Shown: positions 43,863 to 52,300 of the stretch, piece after piece
Numbering within the stretch: position 1 is the first letter of the stretch
Layout: the number at the start of each line of letters is the position of its first letter
From: Carboxylicivirga linearis
GTDB taxonomy: Bacteria; Bacteroidota; Bacteroidia; Bacteroidales; Marinilabiliaceae
Direction of reading: 5' to 3'
Assembly: GCF_018271995.1 (NCBI RefSeq)
Contig: NZ_JAGUCO010000021.1
Span: forward strand, 23,348-87,347
Length of the DNA: 64,000 nucleotides
Translations under genes and position numbers: made by a program
The notes under the pieces: model-generated
Database searches by the model: none
What the model was told of the DNA's origin: nothing
What the model saw: the letters and a program-made list of their open reading frames with translations, nothing else

Positions 43863-45962
43863 TTAGCTAATTAAACTCCAGTTCATCTTTTCGCGAGATA
43901 GCTTTGTTAGTTGCTTATTTAAAATACGATGCTCTTCTTTTTCAAGATATGGATCTTCGTTTAAAATAGCTTCTGCTACCTGACGGGCGAATTGTAGTAT
44001 CTGTCCGTCTTTACCCAGGTTGGCTATTTTCAAACTAAATGGTAACCCCGACTGTTGCGTTCCTTCTAAATCTCCCGGGCCACGCAATTTTAAATCGGCT
44101 TCTGCAATTTCAAACCCATCAGTTGATCGTGTCATGATATCCATTCGTTTACGTGTATCTTCCGATAATTTATAGCTGGTCATTAAAATACAATAGCTCT
44201 GCTCGGCTCCTCGTCCAACTCGTCCGCGTAACTGATGTAATTGAGATAGTCCAAAACGTTCAGCACTTTCAATCACCATTACCGATGCATTTGGTACATT
44301 CACACCCACTTCAATTACCGTTGTTGAAACCAGAATTTGTGATTGACCTGATGAAAATATCTGCATGGCCTCATCTTTCTCAGCCGGTTTCATCTTACCA
44401 TGCACCATGCTAACTTTGTAATCAGAGAAAACACGTTGCATATACTCATAACCTTCAGCAAGGTTTTTAAAATCCATCTTTTCCGATTCATCTATCAGTG
44501 GATATACAACGTACACTTGCCTGCCTTTATCAAGTTCGCCTTTAATAAACTTGTTTAGATTGTTTCGCCGATTATGGAAATAATGAGCCGTTTCAATGGG
44601 CTTTCTGCCAGGTGGTAATTCGTCAATAACAGATACGTCCAAATCACCATAGATTGTCATGGCTAAAGTTCGAGGAATTGGAGTGGCTGTCATTACCAAA
44701 ATATGAGGTGGTTGATGATTTTTTCTCCATAGTTTCGCACGTTGGGCAACTCCAAACCGGTGTTGTTCATCAATCACTACCAATCCCAGATTATTAAATT
44801 TTACTTTGTCTTCCAAAAGGGCATGAGTTCCTATTAGAATCTGCAATTGCCCAGAGGTTAATTCTGCATCAATACGGTTTCGTTCAGCTTTTTTGGTCGA
44901 TCCGGTTAATAGGGCACACGTTACATTCAATCCTTCTAGCATTTCGCTAATGGTTTCGAAATGTTGCGTTGCTAATATTTCGGTGGGTGCCATCAGACAA
45001 GTCTGGAAATTGTTGTCGAGAGATATCAGCATCACCATTAATGCTACCAATGTTTTTCCAGAACCTACGTCGCCCTGAAGCAATCGGTTCATTTGTTTGC
45101 CCGACCCCATGTCGCGTCTTATCTCTTTTATCACCCTCTTTTGTGCATTAGTTAACTCAAAAGGTAATTTTTGCTGATAAAATGAATTAAGATAATCTCC
45201 AACAACAGAGAAATTATGCCCTTTTATATTTCTACCTCTTTGGTTTCTTTGCTTCAGAATATTGAGCTGGATATAAAACAACTCTTCAAATTTTAATCTG
45301 AACTGAGCTTTCTCCAGTATTTGAGTATTAGGCGGAAAGTGTATTACTTTCAAGCTTTCGTGCAGTTGAAGGAGCTTATACTTTTGTATGATAAAAGCCG
45401 GTAGTGTTTCGGGTATCTTCCCCTGAAAAGATAAGAAAACATTCTGCTGCAGTTTTTGAATGGCTTTTGAATTCAAAAAGCCTTTCTTCATCTTCTCAGT
45501 GGTGTTATAAAAAGCCTGAAGTGCTGCACTGATTTTAACCTGACCATTTTCAACTTTATCCATTTCGGGATGTACAATATTAAATTGGCCGTTAAAAGCA
45601 GTGGGTTTGCCAAATATGATGTATTCGGCATTAGGATCTATGTTTTCTTTAATGTATTTATGGCCTTTAAACCAAACTAGTTCAATTATTCCGGTTCCAT
45701 CAGAAAACATCCCGGTAAGTCTGCTTTGCCTTCCTGTGCCTACTGTTTTTAATGAGGTAAACCTCCCCTTAACCTGAATGTACGCTAGCTTTGAATTGAC
45801 TTCGCGAATGGAATAGAATTTACTTCGATCAACATATTTATAAGGGAAATAATAAAGCAAATCTTCATATGAAGCAATCTTAAGCTCTTTTTGTAAAAGC
45901 TCAGCTTTCTTAGGCCCAACGCCCGGAAGGTAAGTGATATTTAGTGCCGCCAACTCTGACAT
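43863..45962 (-). CDS. recG: ATP-dependent DNA helicase RecG
   Basis: RecG remodels stalled replication forks and Holliday junctions. The N-terminal wedge/OB region starts ITYLPGVGPKKAELLQKEL. Helicase motif I is LLQGDVGSGKTLVAL, followed by IDEQHRFGVAQRAKLW, TATPIPRTLAMTIYGDLD and QLRGRVGRG. Full length at 699 residues. The ATG at 45962 (MSELAALN) is preferred; another ATG at 45986 would add eight residues (MVFYYFCC) that look unlike RecG. The 184 bp after its stop contain the rnf promoter and no clear hairpin. Confidence 0.95.
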   Translation of the reverse strand: MSELAALNITYLPGVGPKKAELLQKELKIASYEDLLYYFPYKYVDRSKFYSIREVNSKLAYIQVKGRFTSLKTVGTGRQSRLTGMFSDGTGIIELVWFKGHKYIKENIDPNAEYIIFGKPTAFNGQFNIVHPEMDKVENGQVKISAALQAFYNTTEKMKKGFLNSKAIQKLQQNVFLSFQGKIPETLPAFIIQKYKLLQLHESLKVIHFPPNTQILEKAQFRLKFEELFYIQLNILKQRNQRGRNIKGHNFSVVGDYLNSFYQQKLPFELTNAQKRVIKEIRRDMGSGKQMNRLLQGDVGSGKTLVALMVMLISLDNNFQTCLMAPTEILATQHFETISEMLEGLNVTCALLTGSTKKAERNRIDAELTSGQLQILIGTHALLEDKVKFNNLGLVVIDEQHRFGVAQRAKLWRKNHQPPHILVMTATPIPRTLAMTIYGDLDVSVIDELPPGRKPIETAHYFHNRRNNLNKFIKGELDKGRQVYVVYPLIDESEKMDFKNLAEGYEYMQRVFSDYKVSMVHGKMKPAEKDEAMQIFSSGQSQILVSTTVIEVGVNVPNASVMVIESAERFGLSQLHQLRGRVGRGAEQSYCILMTSYKLSEDTRKRMDIMTRSTDGFEIAEADLKLRGPGDLEGTQQSGLPFSLKIANLGKDGQILQFARQVAEAILNEDPYLEKEEHRILNKQLTKLSREKMNWSLIS

Positions 45963-46017
45963 GCAGCAAAAATAGTAAAAAACCATTCATGTGGTCTCTG
46001 TCTCTGTGTGTGCACAA

Positions 46018-46057
46018 CAAAAAAAAGGTGCTGCTTTGTTAGATTGACAGCACCTTT
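46018..46057 (-). terminator. Terminator after the Asp/His-rich lipoprotein gene
   Basis: AAAGGTGCTG (46024-46033) / CAGCACCTTT (46048-46057), a perfect 10-bp stem. On the minus strand it runs into TTTTTTTT. It lies 24 bp past the stop at 46082. Confidence 0.88.
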
Positions 46058-46081
46058 AGGATCTATAAGTTTATTAGGATC

Positions 46082-46879
46082 TTAATTAAGTAAATCTGGA
46101 ATTGATTCAACAAATGCCCATCCATCTTCATTTATGCCATCATCATTGGTTATAGCCCAAACTAAATCTTGCAATTTGTCTATCATGTTGTCGTAGTCTT
46201 CTCTTTCTTCTTCTTTAAAGTGAATGATGTCAATTTTTTTGCCTTCCAGTTTTGTAGTTAAATGTCCCATGTGTTTTGATGATGCTATACCACGCAACTG
46301 ATAAGTTAGTGTTACATCACTTCCATCAAGACCTTTGTTTAAGCAATATAAATTGAGTTTGATATTCACGGCTCCTTTGCCTTTAATTTTGATCAGTACC
46401 TCTTGAAGTAAGATACCATGTTGATAATTCTCCTGTTCGCATTCAAAAACTAAACCAGCAGGAAGTACTATTTCTTTTAATAAGTCTGTTGTATTCACAA
46501 AGCTTATATCCAAAGATACCCATTGGCCACCACTTCCATGTTCACAGCTTCCACCTTGCCCTCCTTCGTGGTCTGAACCATGATCGCATCCACCTTCATC
46601 ATCATGATCATCTCCACAACCACCGTCCTCATGATCATCTCCGTGATCGTCGCTTTTTAAAATAGCAGCGTACGTCGTCTCTGCATTGGAACTGCCTCTT
46701 ATTTCTCTTCCAAGAACAATTCCATCAGGTAGAGTAAATTGCCCTAACGTTTCAATGTTTCCCGGAGTGTTCCCCATTCCGGGAATATTTCCAGGCATGT
46801 CTGTGGTTTGTATGTTCTCAGAACAAGATACAACCAGTAGGATTGTTGCTGATAAAATCAGGTAGTGTAATTTTTTCAT
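46082..46879 (-). CDS. Lipoprotein of unknown family with an Asp/His/Cys-rich insert
   Basis: Signal peptide with lipobox VVSC (lipid Cys19). A Gly/Pro motif NIPGMGNTPGN (31-41) precedes a short PDGIVLG segment. Residues 77-115 form an insert of Asp, His, Gly and Cys (Cys88, Cys98, Cys112; six His), which looks metal-binding. The C-terminal domain (about 116-265) begins CEHGSGGQWVSLDISFVNTT and continues LPAGLVFECEQENYQHGILL, AVNIKLNLYCLNKG and LQDLVWAITNDDGINEDGW. The same architecture, without the long insert, is encoded at 52301-53017. I do not recognise the family. A cell-surface or periplasmic location is inferred from the lipobox. Confidence 0.75.
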   Translation of the reverse strand: MKKLHYLILSATILLVVSCSENIQTTDMPGNIPGMGNTPGNIETLGQFTLPDGIVLGREIRGSSNAETTYAAILKSDDHGDDHEDGGCGDDHDDEGGCDHGSDHEGGQGGSCEHGSGGQWVSLDISFVNTTDLLKEIVLPAGLVFECEQENYQHGILLQEVLIKIKGKGAVNIKLNLYCLNKGLDGSDVTLTYQLRGIASSKHMGHLTTKLEGKKIDIIHFKEEEREDYDNMIDKLQDLVWAITNDDGINEDGWAFVESIPDLLN

Positions 46880-47212
46880 TTTGTCTAAGAGTTTAAATTA
46901 TTATATAGGTATAAGTGGAACTGTTGATTATTCTGACGTAATACTAGAGATGAACATTTTCACTTTATAGTTACTTATTCACTTATTTAATAATATATAA
47001 TGTTGTGCATGATGAGAAGAAAATAAAAGTACAATATTAAAATTATAGTGACATTATGAACAAAGCAAGTTAATGTAGATAAATATAAAAGTCAATATTA
47101 AGTAAGAAGATGAGTTAAAAAGTTGTGGCATTCTAGAAATATTTGTCTGATTGATATTTACATTGGTTATTGTAAAGAAATAGTTGTAATTTATGTGTTT
47201 AATTCAGACAAA
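46880..47212. other. Intergenic region, 333 bp, divergent promoters expected
   Basis: A+T-rich spacer between two divergently transcribed genes (minus-strand lipoprotein, plus-strand LuxR regulator). No convincing TTTG / TANNTTTG pair, hairpin or small ORF with a good start was found. The regulator's frame runs upstream to an ATG at 47123 but that extension does not resemble a receiver start. Confidence 0.5.
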
Positions 47213-47890
47213 ATGACCGCTAATATTTTAATTGTTTATAATCATCATTTATGGGGAGATGCTCTGTCTTCTCTTGTCAATAGTAAAAAAGATTTTAGGG
47301 TATCAAAAATGCTTCATCAAAGTAAAATAGATATATGGGTTAATGGAAGGGATTCGATATGTCTGTTGGAAGCCGTGTATCCTGATGCATTGGTGTTAAG
47401 TAATGTAAGAAAGCTGAAAGAAAAAGGGGTTAAGGTTATAGTTGTTGGATATATCATCGATAATGAATTTGTTCAGCTTTTACTGAATGAAGGTCTTGAT
47501 GGGTATGTTCTAAAGACGTGTTGTAAAGATAGTTTGTTTGAGGCTGTTAATAAAGTTGATGTAGGAGTTAAGTACTTCTGTGGACCCGTTACGGAGGTTC
47601 TGTCAGAAAGATTAAAGAAAACAAATACAAAGGCTTTGTTAACAGAAAGAGAACAGGATGTATTAGTGGAGTTGGTTTGTATGAAGAAATCAATAGAAAT
47701 TGCTGAAAAGCTCAATATTAGTGAGGCCACCGTAAGAACGCATCGTAAAAATATTATGCGGAAGTTTGGAAGCAAAAACTATTTGGGATTACTAAGATAT
47801 GCGTGTCGGGAAGGGATATTGGATTCTCCAGGTGAAAAATTCTGCTTAGGCTGTAAAAAAGCTAAATGTGAACTTGCACAAATTGGGTAG
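47213..47890 (+). CDS. LuxR/NarL-type regulator with degenerate receiver domain
   Basis: 225 residues. The N-terminal domain has receiver-like length and fold pattern (ANILIVYNHHLWGDALSSLV), but the acidic pair is replaced by Tyr9-Asn10. The phosphoacceptor position (DALVLSNVRKL) is Ser63. The conserved Lys (GYVLKTCC) is kept. A GerE/LuxR helix-turn-helix covers about 150-215 (LTEREQDVLVELVCMKKSIE, then LNISEATVRTHRKNIMRKFG). The C-terminal tail carries a Cys cluster, CLGCKKAKC (C-x2-C-x4-C). Phosphorylation control is therefore unlikely. It starts a plus-strand block leading to an unknown lipoprotein and a T9SS subtilase, which it may regulate (inference). Confidence 0.82.
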   Translation: MTANILIVYNHHLWGDALSSLVNSKKDFRVSKMLHQSKIDIWVNGRDSICLLEAVYPDALVLSNVRKLKEKGVKVIVVGYIIDNEFVQLLLNEGLDGYVLKTCCKDSLFEAVNKVDVGVKYFCGPVTEVLSERLKKTNTKALLTEREQDVLVELVCMKKSIEIAEKLNISEATVRTHRKNIMRKFGSKNYLGLLRYACREGILDSPGEKFCLGCKKAKCELAQIG

Positions 47891-48080
47891 GGAATGATAA
47901 CTTTTTGTGTATTTATTTTCAATTTTCTGAGTATTGAAGTCTAATGAATGACCAGTTAAATTTATACAATATTACAGTTTAATAGAGAAGTTGAATTAAG
48001 TTGCTAATATAATGTTCATTGACAAATAATAGTGATTGTTAGCTGTAATGATACATCTTTAAAATTTAAACAAACTGGTT

Positions 48081-49229
48081 ATGAAAAAAGCGTGGATTTT
48101 TATGTGGGTAATTTTACTCTCTGTTGCATTTGTTGGGTGCGAAAGATGGGGAGGTAGATTGGATAATCTGGACAGTGATCGTCCTAGTGATGTGGGACCT
48201 GAGTATGGGCAGAAAGGCAATAAAGGATCAACAGATTTAGGATCTTTATATGGGGATTTGTATTTTATTTTAAGAACAGAAACAGGAACTCCTGTCTATA
48301 AAAATGAATTTGTGCAGCCATTAGCCTATGTAAATGGATTGCCTTTTACGTATGAAAAAAATGGAGTTTTGGTTCAATATGTTTGTGCAATAGATTCAGA
48401 GGAAGGTGAGTTAATTCCTAATACATTTATAGATGAATTTGGGGTAGAATGTAAGTTCCCCGATGATGGCAATGTTTATGGTCCAATGGAAGTTGAATTT
48501 GGACGAACAAGTATTTTTAGATCTCCTCAAAAGGTTTTAGATCAGGCGTTAGAAGAAGCCATGAGCGGATTGTCTGAAGTGGAAGATATTTCTACTCTTC
48601 AGGTTGACTTTTGTGGTCGGTTGTATGGTCTTAGACCTGATGGTACAGAAAAAACAATTGATTCGCCAAGAGAAAATATGGCTATCTATCAAAATTTAAT
48701 GGAACATGAAGGGTATGATGGTCTGATAGAAATCTGTACTCGTAATGGATACCAACATTTAGTTCAGTTTTTTAGTACCTGGCAATATAATTATTTGCAT
48801 TGTGCTGCAGGCTGTATATCAGGTGCAAATGATAAAACCGGTACTATGAATGTGAATAAGCTGGAATACTTGAATAGCTTCAAAAATATTATTGGAATAA
48901 ATCCAATTGAAGATGATTTAGGAAAGCTATATTTTAACTATTCTCAGTTTAGTTATAATCGCGATTGCTGGAAAGATGTAAAAATAGGCTTCCTGGTGTG
49001 GAATGGTTCTTATAATGCTGATCCTGTTGCTGTTTTTACAGTGCAACAAATTTTTGACTTGGGAATAGGTGGTGAATTTGGGTATGGAGAAGCACCTTCT
49101 TTTACCACCCGGTCGGATAATGGTTGGGCCAGATACGACAATGTAGGTGGATTTGCACAATTTGCTGATGATTGTAATCAGGTCCTTGAATATGTTCATG
49201 AAGATAGTAATATAGTTTGGGTGCAGTAA
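48081..49229 (+). CDS. Large lipoprotein of unknown function
   Basis: Lipoprotein signal with lipobox AFVGC (lipid Cys20), then a Gly/Asp/Ser-rich linker (RWGGRLDNLDSDRPSD). The mature region of about 330 residues contains at least eight further Cys, including HCAAGC, and many aromatic residues. No recognised catalytic motif or repeat. It resembles a surface-exposed, possibly disulphide-bonded protein. It follows the LuxR-type gene after 190 bp and is closed by a terminator before the subtilase gene. Function unknown. Confidence 0.7.
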   Translation: MKKAWIFMWVILLSVAFVGCERWGGRLDNLDSDRPSDVGPEYGQKGNKGSTDLGSLYGDLYFILRTETGTPVYKNEFVQPLAYVNGLPFTYEKNGVLVQYVCAIDSEEGELIPNTFIDEFGVECKFPDDGNVYGPMEVEFGRTSIFRSPQKVLDQALEEAMSGLSEVEDISTLQVDFCGRLYGLRPDGTEKTIDSPRENMAIYQNLMEHEGYDGLIEICTRNGYQHLVQFFSTWQYNYLHCAAGCISGANDKTGTMNVNKLEYLNSFKNIIGINPIEDDLGKLYFNYSQFSYNRDCWKDVKIGFLVWNGSYNADPVAVFTVQQIFDLGIGGEFGYGEAPSFTTRSDNGWARYDNVGGFAQFADDCNQVLEYVHEDSNIVWVQ

Positions 49230-49265
49230 ATATTAGCCTGAACCTGGTGTTCGACTCAATAATTA

Positions 49266-49295
49266 ACCAGCCATTTTTATGGCTGGTCTTTTTTT
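49266..49295 (+). terminator. Terminator after the unknown lipoprotein gene
   Basis: ACCAGCC (49266-49272) / GGCTGGT (49281-49287), extended by CCA-TGG at the loop edge, then CTTTTTTT (49288-49295). The loop contains an ATG (49279) in frame with the subtilase; it is not taken as the gene start. Confidence 0.85.
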
Positions 49296-49302
49296 CTTCG
49301 AT

Positions 49303-52071
49303 ATGAAATTATTGGCGATTATAATTAGTGCTCTGCTGCTTTTTGCTGATTGCATGGCTCAGGAGTTAGAGAAAAAAAATGCCGATCGTGGTAAAGAAAT
49401 ACTTCTGGATTGGGCTTTACAAAAGGATAGCTCATACAAGCATAAACACGAAAATGCAAAAAAAATAGCTAAAAAGTATAACCTTGAAATGACATATCAG
49501 CAAGGTAAAGGAGGCATTGCTGTCCTGCAATATTTTAAAAAAGGAAAGCCAGTATACTTTATTACCAATAATATTAATGCTGCAGGTACCATCTCAGCAA
49601 ACCTTTTGTGGCCAGATTTTAATGCCGGATTCTCTTTGGATGGTGAAGCTGTGGAAGTTGGTTTGTGGGATGGCGGAGCAGTTTTGAATGAACATCACGA
49701 GTTTTCAGATTTTCCGGATAAAGTTTGGCAAAGAGATAAGCCAAGCATCACATTAAATCATTCAACTCATGTAGCAGGAACTATAAAAGCCGAAGGGAAA
49801 GATGCTGATGGTAAGGGAATAGCTCCAATGGCAAAATTATTGGCATACGATTTTAATAACAGCATATCGGAAATGGCTGTTGCGGCCTCCGAGAATCTGT
49901 TACTCTCTAATCATTCTTACGGAAAAGTCTGCGGATGGACATACAACTCATCAAATGAAAATTGGTTTTGGTATGGAGATGTTTCTCTTGATTTGAATGA
50001 AGATGTTGATTTTGGATATTACGACTCGTTATGTTGGGATATTGATTATATAACGTTTAATGCACCCAATTATTTAATTGTAAAATCGGCTGGTAATGAT
50101 AGGGGTGAAGGACCAGAAGATCAACCCGTGCAGCACTATGAATGGAATGATGGTTGGGTTACGTCCAACGATGTGCATAATGTTGATGGGGGAGAGAGTG
50201 GATATCGGACAGTATGTTCGATGGCTGCTTCAAAAAATGCGCTGGTCGTAGGGGCTGTGCAAGATCTGTCTGAAGGTTATATAAACCCGGAAATGGTTCA
50301 GGTTGAATCATACAGCGCATGGGGACCTACATCCGATGGAAGAATAAAACCCGATTTAATGGCCAATGGAGCAGCGGTGTATTCATGTATTTCAGATGGA
50401 GAGGATCAGTACGACGCTTATAGTGGCACTTCAATGTCTGCAGCGAGTGCTAGTGGTGCTATTGCTTTATTATTGCAGTTGCAACAACAGTTGCAGCCGG
50501 GAGTTAATTTGTGGGCTTCTACCGTTAAGGGCTTGTTAATTCAAACAGCTGATGAATGTGGTTTCGAGGATGGGCCTGATTATATGCATGGATATGGATT
50601 ACTAAATGCTTATAAAGCAGCTGAATTATTACGTAGCAATGTTAATGCAGGTGGGGATTTGATTATACAAGGGGACGTTTATAAAGAGGAAAGCGAGGAA
50701 ATATTAATTAGAACTGATGAAGGTTATGATCAATTAAAAGTTACCCTTTGTTGGACAGATCCACCGGGACCCGTTTGTGATCAAGAAAGCAATGCAGGTT
50801 GTACTAGTTTAGTAAACGACATTGACTTAACAATTGAAGATGAAAATGGCAATCTTTATTATCCTTGGATACTGGATGCAGATCAACCGGAACTAGCAGC
50901 CACTAAAGGTGAAAATCATTCTGATAATCTAGAGCAGATTGTAATCAATAATTCGGCTCCCGGGAATTATATTATAAGAGTTAATGGTAATGGAATTAGC
51001 GAAGGAGATAAACAGTCGTTTAGTTTGATATCGGAAGGGCATATGGTAAATAATGAGATACTTCCTCCAGCTAACTTAATATACCGAATCGTAGATGAAG
51101 GAGTTCAGCTTGCATGGGGGCATTCAGGAAGTAATCCAACAACCTATGCTATTTATATGAATAACCAGATGTTGATTGATACAGAAGATACCTCTTGTGT
51201 TATTACAGATGTTGAAAAAAATGTGGTTAATACTTTTTATATAACAGCCCGGTATCAATTAGAAGAAGAGAAAGAGAGCCTGCCTACTAATGCGGTTGAT
51301 GTTATTATTAAAGACCAGGCAAGTGTTCCATACTTGGTGACATTTGATGATGACATTGAAGGTTGGGAGATAAAAAATACCTACAGCGGATGGAGATGGG
51401 GTAATAGCGATTCATTGTCTTCGTATTATTTGCATTTTGAAAATAATAGTACACCTTTCTTGTGGATTGACTCAGGGATAATGAATACAAGCACACATGT
51501 GAGTGATATAGCATGGTCGTTGCCCATTAATTTAAAGTGTTTTGAGAATATCTCTCTCTCATTTGATTATGTTTTAATGACTGATAGATATGATGTAATA
51601 GATGATTTATTTGTTGTTTGCCGACAAGTGGGAGATAAAGATTGGAAAGTATTGGCTGATTTATCTCAAAGTTCAGACTGGCGATTTAACGAAATTCCAA
51701 TCTCAGATGAATTTGCCTCAGAGAATTTTCAGATTGGTTTTTATTATGATGATTATTACCGGTGGGGAATGGGAGCCGCTATTGATAATGTGTATTTAAA
51801 TGCAGATTTTGCTACAAAAGTTTTACCTATCACAACGACAGATCCTATTATTAATATAAACGATCGTATATATCTAAATTTAAATAATGGAGAAACAGGT
51901 AATTTTAATTGGTTTGTTTATGATGTTACAGGTCGTTTGATCGACTCAGGAGTGAATGCCTTGCTCTCAGGACAAGCTAGTTTTAAGATAAAAGATGTAG
52001 AACCTCAGATTGTTATCATAAAAATACAATTTCAACACCTGAATATTGTTTCCAAGATATTTAAGAACTAA
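49303..52071 (+). CDS. Secreted subtilase (S8) with T9SS type A sorting domain
   Basis: Signal peptide MKLLAIIISALLLFADCMAQ at the ATG 49303; the ATG at 49279 lies inside the preceding terminator hairpin. The S8 catalytic triad is Asp123 (GLWDGG), His156 (STHVAGT) and Ser377 (SGTSMSAA), with oxyanion Asn in KSAGNDRG. After the protease come a pre-peptidase C-terminal-like domain (about 460-590), a fibronectin III-like domain (about 595-670) and a jelly-roll or MAM-like domain (VTFDDDIEGWEI, about 680-850). A T9SS sorting domain ends in VSKIFKN. 922 residues. It is predicted to be exported across the outer membrane and to degrade extracellular protein. Confidence 0.9.
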   Translation: MKLLAIIISALLLFADCMAQELEKKNADRGKEILLDWALQKDSSYKHKHENAKKIAKKYNLEMTYQQGKGGIAVLQYFKKGKPVYFITNNINAAGTISANLLWPDFNAGFSLDGEAVEVGLWDGGAVLNEHHEFSDFPDKVWQRDKPSITLNHSTHVAGTIKAEGKDADGKGIAPMAKLLAYDFNNSISEMAVAASENLLLSNHSYGKVCGWTYNSSNENWFWYGDVSLDLNEDVDFGYYDSLCWDIDYITFNAPNYLIVKSAGNDRGEGPEDQPVQHYEWNDGWVTSNDVHNVDGGESGYRTVCSMAASKNALVVGAVQDLSEGYINPEMVQVESYSAWGPTSDGRIKPDLMANGAAVYSCISDGEDQYDAYSGTSMSAASASGAIALLLQLQQQLQPGVNLWASTVKGLLIQTADECGFEDGPDYMHGYGLLNAYKAAELLRSNVNAGGDLIIQGDVYKEESEEILIRTDEGYDQLKVTLCWTDPPGPVCDQESNAGCTSLVNDIDLTIEDENGNLYYPWILDADQPELAATKGENHSDNLEQIVINNSAPGNYIIRVNGNGISEGDKQSFSLISEGHMVNNEILPPANLIYRIVDEGVQLAWGHSGSNPTTYAIYMNNQMLIDTEDTSCVITDVEKNVVNTFYITARYQLEEEKESLPTNAVDVIIKDQASVPYLVTFDDDIEGWEIKNTYSGWRWGNSDSLSSYYLHFENNSTPFLWIDSGIMNTSTHVSDIAWSLPINLKCFENISLSFDYVLMTDRYDVIDDLFVVCRQVGDKDWKVLADLSQSSDWRFNEIPISDEFASENFQIGFYYDDYYRWGMGAAIDNVYLNADFATKVLPITTTDPIININDRIYLNLNNGETGNFNWFVYDVTGRLIDSGVNALLSGQASFKIKDVEPQIVIIKIQFQHLNIVSKIFKN

Positions 52072-52199
52072 TTCCAGGTTAATGTGATAGGCGTGCAGAG
52101 TATATTATAATTCAGGTGCTTGAACTGCATGGTTTTGTAATATAAAACTAAATGACTACCGGATTGAATTCCTATCTGGCCCACAACACACCTTGTGTC

Positions 52200-52270
52200 G
52201 CTAAAGGGAGCCAATCGCGCGGGGATTTCTCCTTTTGGAGTTAGAGGTGAGAGCGGGGAGAAATGATGCT
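52200..52270. repeat. Possible dispersed intergenic repeat with inverted ends
   Basis: An island, G+C-richer than its surroundings, in the 229-bp gap between the subtilase and the second paralogous lipoprotein. ATTTCTCC (52225-52232) pairs with GGAGAAAT (52257-52264), and CTCCTTTTGGAG is itself a hairpin. Translated, the minus strand gives an SPLTPKGE-like phrase often seen in spurious ORFs from dispersed bacterial intergenic repeats. Only one copy is in the window, so repeat status is inferred. Confidence 0.4.
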
Positions 52271-52300
52271 TTAGGAACAAAATCCGACACATATATTAAA

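Noticed and set aside
45967..45974. TATTTTTG as a -7 box for recG
   Set aside because: The predicted start would fall on the chosen ATG, and no -33 match exists, so it is probably chance.
47123..47212. Upstream ATG start of the LuxR-type regulator
   Set aside because: The 30 added residues do not match a receiver domain; MTANILIVYN is the expected first strand.
52068..52292. A 74-codon minus-strand ORF after the subtilase gene
   Set aside because: Its translation has the SPLTPKGE-type phrase typical of dispersed intergenic repeats and no signal, start context or conserved motif.
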